A stretch of 64,000 nt of DNA, from the NCBI RefSeq assembly GCF_029433095.1, contig NZ_JARNTX010000002.1:1302001-1366000 (forward strand), in the 5' to 3' direction. Below the pieces are notes generated by a model, which saw only the letters and a list, made by a program, of their open reading frames with translations, was not told the DNA's origin and made no database searches. Positions within the stretch are counted from its first letter, which is position 1. Each line of letters opens with the position of its first letter. The position numbers were made by a program, and so were the translations under genes. Source of the stretch: Hymenobacter sp. YC55. GTDB lineage: Bacteria; Bacteroidota; Bacteroidia; Cytophagales; Hymenobacteraceae. Below are positions 8,819 to 16,858 of the stretch, in pieces.

Positions 8819-9916
8819 TTATTTTCCGGGTTCGGTAATAAAGTTGGGGAGGCCAAGTTTGCCGCGGCGGCCGCCGAGCTTGAGGCCGTCGTCCACGTAC
8901 TTAGCGGTAGCGGCGTCGCCGTTGGGGTTGGTGATGAGGCCGAGGAAGGGGTTGTCTTCGCGGGCCACGTAGATTTTGCCGTCGGGGGCGCGCTGGAGTT
9001 GGCCTACTTTGCGGTTGGCCGATTTGCCGATAACGGCTGCTTTACCGGTTTTCAGGTCGAACTGGAATATCTGGGCTTGGCCGCCGCCTTCGCCGTTGCT
9101 TGAACCGTAAAGCTTGGTGCCATCGGGCGAGAATTCAATGCCGTAGGCTTCTGGGTAAGGCGAGAAAACCTTGGGGTTCTTCACCAAGCCCGTGTTGCGG
9201 TCGAAGTCGAATACCTCGTAGCGGTTGGCTTCGCGCCACACGGCCACGGCTATTTTGCGGCCATCGGGCGAGAACTTCATAGCCCCAATGGCATTGCGGC
9301 CGGGGCCGGCGTGCATCCCACCTACATTGCTCAAGATAGGCTTGCCCTGCACGCCATCGGCCGTAACGAGGTAGCTCACGAAAGCATTGGAGTTCCAGCG
9401 GTGGGCCACTACCCACACGTCGCGGCCATTTTGGTGACGCACGGCGCTCAGCTTTTCCGCCACCGGCGAAATAAGCAGGATGTTGGCGCGGGGCACGTCG
9501 CCGAGGCCGTTGTCGCGGGTCATGTCAACTACCGAGTAGCGCAAGCCTTCCTTGCCGCCTTGGGCGCCCACAGTAAACACATAGAACACGTTGCCGCTAC
9601 CAGGGTCGGGCACGATGAGGGCACTTTGGGTGCTGGCGCTAGAGCCCGTTAGGTTGCGGCCGTTGGGCATGACGGTATGCTGGCGGTTGAAGATATTCTC
9701 GCCATTGGTATAAAACAGCAGCTGGCCTTGAGCATTCGTAGCCACTGCGGAGCCCTCGTAGGTGGTCATTTTGCTGTTGAGCAGCGGCGTGGGGGCACCG
9801 CCTCCTACCGGAAAGCTCAACCCGGCTTGCTGCCCGAAATACCAGAGGCTTTGCTCGCCCTGAGCCCAAACAGCCGTTGGCACCAGCGCGAAAAGCAGGA
9901 AAAGAAGTCGTTTCAT
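8819..9916 (-). CDS. Secreted WD40-like beta-propeller protein
   Basis: A 365-residue protein with a signal peptide MKRLLFLLFALVPTAVWAQ. The start of the mature part (SLWYFGQQAGLSFPVGG, then EGSAVATNAQGQLLFYTNGE) matches the propeller domain found at the N-terminus of many large Bacteroidota adhesins and gliding-associated proteins. Blade-like FSPDG motifs recur (KFSPDGRKIAVA, EFSPDGTKLYGS, RAPDGKIYVARED). Here the propeller is the entire protein, with no PKD domains and no type IX C-terminal sorting domain, so it is probably periplasmic or exported by the general route. The ligand is unknown. A -7-like element TATCTTTC lies immediately upstream on the minus strand. Confidence 0.75.
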   Translation of the reverse strand: MKRLLFLLFALVPTAVWAQGEQSLWYFGQQAGLSFPVGGGAPTPLLNSKMTTYEGSAVATNAQGQLLFYTNGENIFNRQHTVMPNGRNLTGSSASTQSALIVPDPGSGNVFYVFTVGAQGGKEGLRYSVVDMTRDNGLGDVPRANILLISPVAEKLSAVRHQNGRDVWVVAHRWNSNAFVSYLVTADGVQGKPILSNVGGMHAGPGRNAIGAMKFSPDGRKIAVAVWREANRYEVFDFDRNTGLVKNPKVFSPYPEAYGIEFSPDGTKLYGSSNGEGGGQAQIFQFDLKTGKAAVIGKSANRKVGQLQRAPDGKIYVAREDNPFLGLITNPNGDAATAKYVDDGLKLGGRRGKLGLPNFITEPGK

Positions 9917-10040
9917 GGTCGAAAGATAATACCGGCACAGTAACGCAATTTCGTGCCAGATTATGGTGCGGTGGAAGTTTGGGAAAGGACAGCCGGGCTA
10001 TTCCGTCTGGGGGAATAGTGCGGCCGGAACCTGCAAGCAT

Positions 10041-10601
10041 CTACTTCACATAGTCGCCATTAAGCAGCGGCTGAATGAGAGGCGTGATGATGCGGTAGCT
10101 GGCCCCCCAAAGCTTGTAGCCACCCGCAACGCGGTAGAACGCCACGCGCCGCTGGTCGGGCCACCCGGGGAGCTGCCAAACTTCTTCGATGTGCTGGGTA
10201 GGGTCGGCGAGGTGCCGAAGCGGAATTTCCAGCACTTCATCTACCTCGCGCTGTTGCCACTGCCACACTTCTGGCCGCTTAATCAAGCCTAGGAACGGCG
10301 CAATTCGGAAGCCGCTAGGTACATCTACGGTTGGCAGCGCGGCCAAAACTTCTACATTGGCAGGTGCCAGCCCAACCTCTTCCTCGGCCTCGCGCAGGGC
10401 CGTGGCCAGCAACGACGCGTCGGTGGGCTCGTGCTTGCCGCCCGGAAAAGCCAATTGGCCGCCATGAATGCCATAGCTACTGCGGCGGACCATTACTACG
10501 TGTAGCTCCCCGGCAGCATCCTGAAAAATGGGCACCAGTACTGCCGAGTCGCGAAGGTTCTTAGGAATAGGAAAATCGTCGGGGGTGAGAATAGCGGGCA
10601 T
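10041..10601 (-). CDS. Nudix hydrolase, CoA-pyrophosphatase type
   Basis: A 186-residue Nudix enzyme. It has the CoA-diphosphatase signature (VVMVRRSSYGIHGGQLAFPG, residues 35-54) directly before the Nudix box, which ends in REAEEEVGL at 70-78. The RE and EE residues that bind divalent metal are present. The acidic position usually filled by Glu earlier in the box is Asp61 here, as in other CoA-type members. The predicted reaction is hydrolysis of CoA or CoA esters to phosphopantetheine compounds and 3',5'-ADP. The gene lies 47 bases downstream of the L,D-transpeptidase-like gene on the same strand and might be cotranscribed with it. Confidence 0.87.
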   Translation of the reverse strand: MPAILTPDDFPIPKNLRDSAVLVPIFQDAAGELHVVMVRRSSYGIHGGQLAFPGGKHEPTDASLLATALREAEEEVGLAPANVEVLAALPTVDVPSGFRIAPFLGLIKRPEVWQWQQREVDEVLEIPLRHLADPTQHIEEVWQLPGWPDQRRVAFYRVAGGYKLWGASYRIITPLIQPLLNGDYVK

Positions 10602-10648
10602 GGCGGCAAGATAGGCAGTAGCGCTAAGCTCTTTCTCGATGCTACGTA

Positions 10649-11410
10649 CTACTCCACTGCGTATGCACCGCGGGCATCTACATGCATTGCCGGAAGCTGA
10701 TGATGATCTTCGAAATACTGATAGCCGGCCACCAAACCCTGCCAGAAGCCAAGATGCGGGCTAGCTACCCGACGGGCCAGGTTTTCGGCAGTCATTTCAA
10801 ACGGGAAAATGTGCACGGCAATGTCGGTTTGGCCGGCACTACGGGCTTCCGTAGCCAACACGTACAGCTCCCGGATGCCCGCATCGGTGATGGGCAAGCA
10901 GCCAACCGTGACGTTGGAGCCGTGAATGAAAATGTCGCCGCCAGGGTCGGGGGCGGCGTGGCGCAAGTCGGCGGTGTTGGGGTAGTCGAGGCCTAGCGAC
11001 AAGTGGTATTTACTGGCGGGGTTGAAGCGGTTGATGACGTAGAAGCCTTCCGGCACTTGCTTGTCGCCGGCTTTACGCTTGGGACCGAGCGCGCCAGAAG
11101 TGCCAGCCAAGGGATACGTACGCAACAGCACAAACTCGCCGGTGCCTTGTTCGCGGCCCCACGCTTCTAGCCGCCGACCCACCTTGAATGCCCGAAGGTA
11201 CAGCTCCAGCCGTCCTGGCTGAATGCCATTGCGCCGTAGCAGCGCGTGCAGATTGGCTTCGTGCAGGGCATACGCATCGCGCACGCGCGGGTACTGCTGT
11301 TGTTGGGCACGAAATGCCGGATCGGGTTCGACGGTCATCATGAGGGGCGCAGCAGAACGGGCACACAAAGTTAGCAGCAAGGCCGCCGCCAGCAGGGCAA
11401 GGAGTCGCAT
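10649..11410 (-). CDS. YafK-like L,D-transpeptidase family protein
   Basis: A 253-residue exported protein. Residues 1-20 form a signal peptide (MRLLALLAAALLLTLCARSA). The YkuD-type core contains GDKQVPEGFYVI near 115-126 and the catalytic HG...GC motif as IHGSNVTVGCLPITD, with His163 and nucleophile Cys171. This spacing is that of the YafK/DpaA-like branch, which cuts or moves crosslinks between peptidoglycan and outer-membrane proteins rather than making 3-3 crosslinks. Which activity holds here is not decided by sequence. There is no LysM or peptidoglycan-binding domain. Confidence 0.85.
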   Translation of the reverse strand: MRLLALLAAALLLTLCARSAAPLMMTVEPDPAFRAQQQQYPRVRDAYALHEANLHALLRRNGIQPGRLELYLRAFKVGRRLEAWGREQGTGEFVLLRTYPLAGTSGALGPKRKAGDKQVPEGFYVINRFNPASKYHLSLGLDYPNTADLRHAAPDPGGDIFIHGSNVTVGCLPITDAGIRELYVLATEARSAGQTDIAVHIFPFEMTAENLARRVASPHLGFWQGLVAGYQYFEDHHQLPAMHVDARGAYAVE

Positions 11411-11768
11411 GAAGAGGGGAGTAGTTGAAGCTCGTCAGCAGACAGTGCAAAATGTCGGCCAGCTTCTTTTGCGTCTTCAACGGACTATAAGCGCACCTTA
11501 GTATAGCAGGAAGTATATAATCAAGCTTTGTAATTGATGGGCTATTGAAAATGAGAAAGTTATTGTTTTAATAGTATGCGCGGCAGTGCGGAAGAAGGAG
11601 CAGCAATTTTCTACTAGATGCTAATCGAAAGCAAGACCAAGCGGGCCCGCAGCGTAGAGTACTGCCCGCTGGTAACGGCATCCTCTAGCTGAACAAGAAG
11701 GGTGGTTGTGTGAACAGATACGGCGGGTCTTGCCTAAGCTTTTTCCAGTTATTTCCGTATTCTTTACC
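11411..11768. other. Intergenic region, 358 bases
   Basis: This divergent space between the L,D-transpeptidase-like gene and the alpha/beta hydrolase gene has an AT-rich part around 11500-11620. I find no perfect promoter consensus, repeat, RNA gene or convincing small ORF in it. Confidence 0.5.
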
Positions 11769-12743
11769 ATGGCTTCCTCTCCTGACCCCGACCCTGACAC
11801 CTACTTACCTGACCCGCTAGGCCCCGATTTCGAGTTGCGCCATCTGCCGCAGTCTGCCGACTACGAGGGCCCGGTGCGGGCTACACTTGTGCGCTACCGT
11901 AAGCCGCCAGCCGCCACGCGCGCAGTCCTCTACGTCCACGGCTTCAACGACTACTTTTTCCAGCGCGACATGGCCACCGAGTATGCCGCGCACGGCTTCC
12001 GCTTTTATGCCCTTGACTTGCGCAAGTATGGCCGGGCCATCTTACGACACCAGCGCCCCAACAACGTCCGGGACCTAGCTGAATATTACGACGACCTCGA
12101 CGCGGCTTTAGCCGTTATTCGGGCTGAGGGCAGCAGCACTATGGTGCTCAGCGGCCATTCTACGGGTGGGTTGATTATCTCGCTTTATGCCAAGGCCCGC
12201 CCAACGGCTGACCTGGCGGCGCTGGTCTTGAATAGCCCGTTTTTCGACTTGTTTCAGCCTTGGTATCGAAAGCTGAGTGTGCCGCTGGTAACTAGCCTCG
12301 GCGCCTTTCTGCCCGATTTGAAGCTGCCCGCCAGCCTCTCCGATACCTACGGCCAAAGCCTGCACCGGGCCTACCGCGGCCAGTGGGACTACGACTTGGC
12401 ATGGAAACCCAACCGGGTATTCACAATCAATGCGGGCTGGCTGCGCGCCATCCGGCTCGGTCACCGGCAGATACGGCGCGGCCTCAACCTGCAACTACCG
12501 GTACTGGTGCTGCACTCCGACCGCACCGCCTACGGCCGCAAATGGTCTAATGATTTTCACCGTTCTGATATCGTGCTCGATGTAGCACACATCCGCCAGC
12601 TAAGTCCGCGGCTCGGCAGCAAGGTGACGGTGAAAGCCATAGAAGGTGGCATCCACGACTTGTTTCTGTCGGCTCCGGCGGTGCGGGCTGCCGCTTACCA
12701 AGCGGTGTTCGAGTGGCTGGAAGCAGTGTTGCCGCCAGCGTAA
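11769..12743 (+). CDS. Alpha/beta hydrolase (lysophospholipase/monoacylglycerol lipase-like)
   Basis: A 324-residue soluble alpha/beta hydrolase. The oxyanion loop is VLYVHGFND (53-61), the nucleophile elbow is GHSTGG (129-134, Ser131), the acid is the Asp in VLHSDRT, and the base His is in GGIHDLFLS near the C-terminus. The overall pattern resembles serine aminopeptidase S33/monoacylglycerol lipase-like enzymes. Substrate is not predictable. The ATG at 11769 is chosen because the mature fold begins directly after it and an in-frame TTG at 11706 would add an unsupported extension. No signal peptide is seen. Confidence 0.85.
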   Translation: MASSPDPDPDTYLPDPLGPDFELRHLPQSADYEGPVRATLVRYRKPPAATRAVLYVHGFNDYFFQRDMATEYAAHGFRFYALDLRKYGRAILRHQRPNNVRDLAEYYDDLDAALAVIRAEGSSTMVLSGHSTGGLIISLYAKARPTADLAALVLNSPFFDLFQPWYRKLSVPLVTSLGAFLPDLKLPASLSDTYGQSLHRAYRGQWDYDLAWKPNRVFTINAGWLRAIRLGHRQIRRGLNLQLPVLVLHSDRTAYGRKWSNDFHRSDIVLDVAHIRQLSPRLGSKVTVKAIEGGIHDLFLSAPAVRAAAYQAVFEWLEAVLPPA

Positions 12744-12883
12744 AAAGGGGAACTGCGTTGAAAGTAGTGGCGCCCTGATTAACCTCTTGTGCCTGCTTGG
12801 CTTCGAGAGGCTTAGTAGCAAACCTCAGCCTTTAGGGCCTGTTTCACGTTAGATACCTACTTCACTGGCTTTTCCACGTCACC

Positions 12884-13342
12884 ATGCGCTTCACTTCTTT
12901 TGGCTGGCTGCTTGTACTTGGGGGCGTTTTTCTGTGCGCTGCTGTAGCGAAAGGGCAAACCACCACTTCGCCTAAAAGCTCCCTGACTACGCTGCTGAAA
13001 GCCAGCCGGTGGCAAAAACGAGTGCTGCTACTTTGCGCGCCCACAGCCACGGATGCCGATCTGCTGCGCCAACGCCAACTGCTGGCCCCCGCCCGCGCCG
13101 ACCTCGATGCCCGCGACTTGCTGGTGCAGGAAGTGCTATTCAATCAACTCTCGCCTGCTGACAAAAAGTACCTCACTGAAAACCTCCGGGTTTCAACTAC
13201 CGGTTTCACGGCGTTGCTTATCGGCAAGGATGGCGGCGCCAAGCGCCGCGAAACCGAGCCTGTAGCGCCAGCATCCCTGTTTTCAACCATTGATGTGATG
13301 CCGATGCGGCAGCAAGAAATGCGGCAAGCCAAGCGGCAGTAA
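12884..13342 (+). CDS. DUF4174 domain-containing secreted protein
   Basis: A 152-residue protein with an N-terminal signal peptide (WLLVLGGVFLCAAVAKGQ). The rest matches the DUF4174 layout: a WQKRVLLLCAP strand, a long polar middle, then LIGKDGGAKRRETEP and the ending FSTIDVMPMRQQEMR. The domain resembles a thioredoxin-like fold without the CxxC pair. The Cys in LLCAP is single. The function is unknown. It sits 72 bases ahead of the DUF2461 gene on the same strand. Confidence 0.8.
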   Translation: MRFTSFGWLLVLGGVFLCAAVAKGQTTTSPKSSLTTLLKASRWQKRVLLLCAPTATDADLLRQRQLLAPARADLDARDLLVQEVLFNQLSPADKKYLTENLRVSTTGFTALLIGKDGGAKRRETEPVAPASLFSTIDVMPMRQQEMRQAKRQ

Positions 13343-13414
13343 CGGTTGGAATGTTTGGTTTTGCCTTATACTCGCGGCCCTTTTTCGTTTGCTAATGGCC
13401 GCCAACTACTTTTC

Positions 13415-14077
13415 ATGAACACGCCTCAACTCTACGATTTTCTTGCCGAACTCACGCAGCACAACGAGCGGGACTGGTTTCAGGACCACAAAGCCACCTA
13501 CGACAAACTGCGGCCGGAATTTGAAGCAGCCGTAGGGCGCTGGTTGAAGCAAATGGCCGCGCACGACCCGGCATTGGTGGGTTTGGAACCCAAGCAGTGC
13601 ATCTTCCGCATCTACCGCGACGTGCGCTTTTCCCGCAACAAGCGACCCTACAAAACGCATTTCAGCGCCTATTTCTCTGGCGGCGGCAAAAAAAGCAACA
13701 GCCCCGGCTACTACGTACAGCTAGGCCCCAACGGGCAAACCTTGTTGGCAGGCGGAATGTACGAGCCCGACAAGGAGCAACTGGCCCGTATCCGCCAGGA
13801 AATCGACTACAACAGCGCTGCGCTTTACAAGTTGCTGCAAGCACCGGAGTTCCGTCAATATTTTGCCGGGGTAGAAGGTGAAAAGCTGAAAAAGGCTCCC
13901 GCTGGCTACCCAACCGACCACCCCGAAATCGAGCTACTAAAGCACAAAAGCTTTATTGTAAGCCATTCTGTACCCGACGCTACCGCCCGCAAGCTCGACC
14001 TCGATACCTACGTGCCTACCGTTTTCCGTGCCATGCAGCCTTTCTGCGAGTTTTTGCAGGAAGCAATTGACGGCTAA
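13415..14077 (+). CDS. DUF2461 (TIGR02453) domain-containing protein
   Basis: A 220-residue cytoplasmic protein that covers one whole DUF2461 domain. Conserved features seen are FLAELTQHNERDWFQDHK, FRIYRDVRFSRNKRPYKTHF and GYYVQLGPNGQTLLAGGMY. The family is widespread in bacteria and fungi and has no established biochemical role. ATG at 13415 is chosen over an in-frame upstream codon at 13346, because the conserved domain starts immediately after it and a -7-like TACTTTTC lies directly before it at 13407-13414. Confidence 0.85.
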   Translation: MNTPQLYDFLAELTQHNERDWFQDHKATYDKLRPEFEAAVGRWLKQMAAHDPALVGLEPKQCIFRIYRDVRFSRNKRPYKTHFSAYFSGGGKKSNSPGYYVQLGPNGQTLLAGGMYEPDKEQLARIRQEIDYNSAALYKLLQAPEFRQYFAGVEGEKLKKAPAGYPTDHPEIELLKHKSFIVSHSVPDATARKLDLDTYVPTVFRAMQPFCEFLQEAIDG

Positions 14078-14149
14078 CGCTCAAGTGAAACCAGACAAAG
14101 CCCCGTTCCGCTCTTAACCTGAGTCAAGCAACAAGCCGCAACGGCGCAG

Positions 14150-14157
14150 TACCTTCG
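14150..14157 (+). promoter_or_regulatory. Probable -7 element TACCTTCG before the flavoprotein gene
   Basis: Seven of eight consensus-constrained positions fit TAnnTTTG if C is allowed at one T. The GTG start codon of the flavoprotein begins three bases later (14161), so the mRNA would be leaderless. Confidence 0.45.
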
Positions 14158-14160
14158 CCC

Positions 14161-15327
14161 GTGCCCGTTACCACCGAATACGACGTAGTTATTGTAGGAG
14201 CCGGGCCAGCGGGCACCGCTTGCGCGCTGGCCCTACGCCACAGCGGCAAGCGTGTAGCCCTGGTAGACAAAGCACAATTTCCGCGCGACAAAATCTGCGG
14301 CGACGCCATACCCAGTCCAACCCTCAAGCACCTCGCGCGTCTCGACCCCGGTTACGTCACCGAGCTGCGCACACTGCTGGCTTCGCACCAGGCACCAACC
14401 ACGCACAGCCGTCTGCTGGCGCCGAGCGGCGAGGAACTGCGTATTGCCTGGCACAATCCCGCATTCAACAGTCCACGTCTGCACTTCGATGCAGCCCTGT
14501 TAACCCTGGTGCGCCGACACACCAACACGGAAATACTGGAAAACTACACTGTTCGCAGCCTGCAAACCGACAAACACGGTGTCACGCTAACGTCGGCCGA
14601 TGCAGCCCAACCGCCACTCCGGGCAGCCCTCGTCATCGGCTGCGACGGGGCCAACTCCGTGGTGGCTCGTTCCCTCATGCCGCACGCTTCTCTCGACCGG
14701 GCTTACCATTGCGCCGCCGTACGAGCCTACTACAAAGCCGTTGCTGATGCCCCCGAAGACACTTCGGATTTCTACTTTTTGCGCGAATACCGGGCCGGGT
14801 ACTGTTGGGTGTTCCCGGTGGGCGGTGGCGTGTACAATGTAGGTTTCGGAGTGCTGTCGGAGGAAGTGGCCGCCCGGCGCCTCAACCTAAAACACGAACT
14901 GAGCGAGCTACTAGCCAATCATCCGCACCTAGCGCCACGCTTTGCCCAGGCCGAGGCTCTCACACCTATTACGGGTTTTGGGCTCCCGTTGGGCGGTAGC
15001 AACCGCCCCGTGCACGGCCACCGCACACTGCTATGCGGCGATGCCGCCGCCCTCATCGATCCGTTGCAAGGACACGGCATCGACAAAGCGGTACATAGTG
15101 GCATATTGGCCGCAGCCCAGGTGCAGGCGTGCTTCGAGGCTCAGCGCTTTGATGCTGCATTCCTGGCTGCTTACGCGCAGCAAGTAGAGCGGTGGATTGG
15201 GCGAGAATTGGCTCAGCGCTACCGATTTATGCGTTTTATGGCCAGTAAGGCCTGGCTGGTAGACTTAGTGGTGCGGGCTGCCCACTGGCCTTGGCTGCGC
15301 CGAAAGCTACTACGCGCAGTAGGGTAG
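14161..15327 (+). CDS. FAD-dependent oxidoreductase, geranylgeranyl reductase family
   Basis: A 388-residue flavoprotein. The dinucleotide-binding motif VVIVGAGPAGTACALAL is at residues 9-25, KICGDAI follows near 44-50, and the second FAD motif is LLCGDAAALIDPLQGHGI near 290-307. This arrangement is that of the geranylgeranyl reductase/menaquinone-tail-reductase group of group A flavin monooxygenase-like proteins. It probably reduces isoprenoid double bonds or oxidises a lipid-like substrate, but the neighbours give no pathway. The C-terminus WLRRKLLRAVG is basic. Start codon is GTG, next to a -7 element. Confidence 0.83.
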   Translation: MPVTTEYDVVIVGAGPAGTACALALRHSGKRVALVDKAQFPRDKICGDAIPSPTLKHLARLDPGYVTELRTLLASHQAPTTHSRLLAPSGEELRIAWHNPAFNSPRLHFDAALLTLVRRHTNTEILENYTVRSLQTDKHGVTLTSADAAQPPLRAALVIGCDGANSVVARSLMPHASLDRAYHCAAVRAYYKAVADAPEDTSDFYFLREYRAGYCWVFPVGGGVYNVGFGVLSEEVAARRLNLKHELSELLANHPHLAPRFAQAEALTPITGFGLPLGGSNRPVHGHRTLLCGDAAALIDPLQGHGIDKAVHSGILAAAQVQACFEAQRFDAAFLAAYAQQVERWIGRELAQRYRFMRFMASKAWLVDLVVRAAHWPWLRRKLLRAVG

Positions 15328-15648
15328 AGGGTAGCTTGCTTCGATTCGGTAATGCGCGTCGGTTCTTTGGTTCTAGAACCACGAACTCCACTGCTAAGGG
15401 TAGATGGTCGCTGGACCAAAGAGCGTATCTGGAAAGGCTAATGGAGTAGTGGCTAGATTATATGCAGTATAGAGATACTGCTTAGCCACGATGCTACTAG
15501 GCTAGCTGCTCGGTAGTTTGGGCGCTTTGTGTGTGGCCTTTCTTGAAGCTTTAAAAAGAAGATTGTAGAAACCGCAACGCCCGAATAAAGTGTTGCCATT
15601 GAGAGGGTTTCATCTTACTTTATGACTTCGGAAGGATAGCTACACTTT
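15328..15648. other. Intergenic region, 321 bases
   Basis: It contains the palindrome at 15368-15381 and nothing else I can name. A weak promoter-like TACACTTTATG overlaps the start of the J-like gene. Confidence 0.45.
15368..15381. promoter_or_regulatory. Perfect 14-bp palindrome TGGTTCTAGAACCA
   Basis: A perfect dyad without a T tract, 41 bases after the flavoprotein stop and about 270 bases before the J-like gene. It could be a protein-binding site. Its role is not shown by context. Confidence 0.35.
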
Positions 15649-16407
15649 ATGCAGAATTACTATTATATCCTGGGCGTTCCGAACACAGCTACCGTAGCTG
15701 AAATTGAGCGGGCGTACCGGCAGATGCACGCCCGCATGTACCGTCGGGCCACCGTTGATCCAGCCCTCAACGACCGACTCCAAGCGGCCTATGCAGGCTA
15801 CCAGATTCTGGCCGACCCGCGCCGGCGCTGGGCCTACGACCGGCTGATGCAGCAGGAGCCCGAATCGTTTGCGCTGCCCGTCCGCCCTCCTGATCCAACT
15901 AAAGTACTGTTGGCGCGGGCTGCCCCCAAGGCCCGGTGGGTGAACTGGGCGCTACTCGCGTTTTGCTTGCTCCTAGCCCTCGATTGGGTGCTGCCCCTGC
16001 GCGAGTATGCCAACGAGCCGGTGCTAGAGCGCCAAATAGTTTCGATCAGTGTATCGGCCGCCAACCCTCAAATGGCTTACGACGTCTTCACGCCCAACAC
16101 CAAGTTTCGGTTGCCTAGCGCCATTGGCCACCGGGCCCGCGAAGGCCAGTTCGTAACGGTGTGGCGAACGCCGCTGCTCCGGGTGGTCCGCAAAGTTAGT
16201 TCGCCTGCTTCCCCTGATGGTCCCGAACCCTTCGAGCCTTACGGCGGCGGTGTTTACAGTGGTCCCATGGCTTTGTTGCCCTTCGTGCTGATGGGGGTGG
16301 CCGTGGTAGGAGTCTTGCCCAAGCGTCCGGCTGAAGTACGCGTCAATACCGCGGTAGTGGGCATGCTGCTGTGGATAGTAGCCGTGGTGCTGATTCTTAT
16401 TTATTGA
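15649..16407 (+). CDS. J-domain-like membrane protein lacking the HPD motif
   Basis: A 252-residue protein. Residues 2-66 read like a J domain (NYYYILGVPNTATVAEIERAYRQ, then YQILADPRRRWAYDRLM), but the HPD tripeptide that activates DnaK is absent. The corresponding stretch is QMHARMYRRATVDP. One membrane helix is predicted near 96-112 and two more near 205-222 and 232-250, with a soluble beta-rich loop between. The family function is unknown. A membrane-anchored adaptor that cannot stimulate Hsp70 ATPase is one reading. It converges on an SDR gene across a repeat-rich gap. Confidence 0.72.
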   Translation: MQNYYYILGVPNTATVAEIERAYRQMHARMYRRATVDPALNDRLQAAYAGYQILADPRRRWAYDRLMQQEPESFALPVRPPDPTKVLLARAAPKARWVNWALLAFCLLLALDWVLPLREYANEPVLERQIVSISVSAANPQMAYDVFTPNTKFRLPSAIGHRAREGQFVTVWRTPLLRVVRKVSSPASPDGPEPFEPYGGGVYSGPMALLPFVLMGVAVVGVLPKRPAEVRVNTAVVGMLLWIVAVVLILIY

Positions 16408-16638
16408 TCTGCAGAAGCTCTTTAACCTATTCTCGTCAGGCTAACCGGAATCGAAGTATTCCACGCACCGTCATGGCAACCCAACTAAAACGCCAGGCTT
16501 GATATGGCGTCTGTTAGTCGAAGCATCTGGCGTGTGCCATTGTTTATCCTACCGGTCTTGCTGCGCAGGTGGCGCATCAAGCCAAGGATGCAACGAAGCC
16601 GAAATGTCTCGTATGCTGACGTAGCCAAACTATATCGG

Positions 16639-16667
16639 TCATGCTGAGCGCAGCCGAAGCATCTCGC
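16639..16667 (+). repeat. 29-bp intergenic repeat, copy 1
   Basis: First copy of a repeat that begins TCATGCTGAGCGCAGCCGAA and ends GCATCTCGC. It is identical over all 29 bases to the copy at 16691-16719. Confidence 0.85.
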
Positions 16668-16690
16668 GTGCCGATGTTGTGATACTATTG

Positions 16691-16719
16691 TCATGCTGAG
16701 CGCAGCCGAAGCATCTCGC
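16691..16719 (+). repeat. 29-bp intergenic repeat, copy 2
   Basis: Second direct copy, 23 bases after the first. With the inverted copy at 16757-16785 it can form a long stem-loop in RNA. Confidence 0.85.
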
Positions 16720-16756
16720 TCGACTCGTTGCACTGCTAAGAGGGTTTATCACACTA

Positions 16757-16785
16757 GCGAGATGCTTCGACTCCGCTCAGCATGA
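16757..16785 (-). repeat. 29-bp intergenic repeat, inverted copy 3
   Basis: The reverse complement of copies 1 and 2 with two differences in the middle (GGAGTC for GCAGCC on the repeat strand). The inverted pair lies between two convergent genes and may serve as a transcription end. Confidence 0.8.
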
Positions 16786-16858
16786 CCATACTACGGCTTT
16801 GGTGCGTTTCCTTCGTTCAGCAAGACGGCAGGATAAACTAAATAGTGTGAGGGCAAGC

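Larger units (their letters stand above)
16408..16858. other. Repeat-bearing intergenic region, 451 bases
   Basis: It separates the convergent J-like and SDR genes. Besides the three 29-base repeats at 16639-16785 I see no gene. Open frames across the repeats are chance products of the repeat sequence. Confidence 0.6.

Noticed and set aside
16485..16733. Small protein gene across the 29-base repeats
   Set aside because: The frame is produced by the repeats themselves and resembles typical repeat-derived false proteins.
16639..16785. CRISPR array
   Set aside because: Only three copies, one of them inverted, with unequal spacing and no cas genes.
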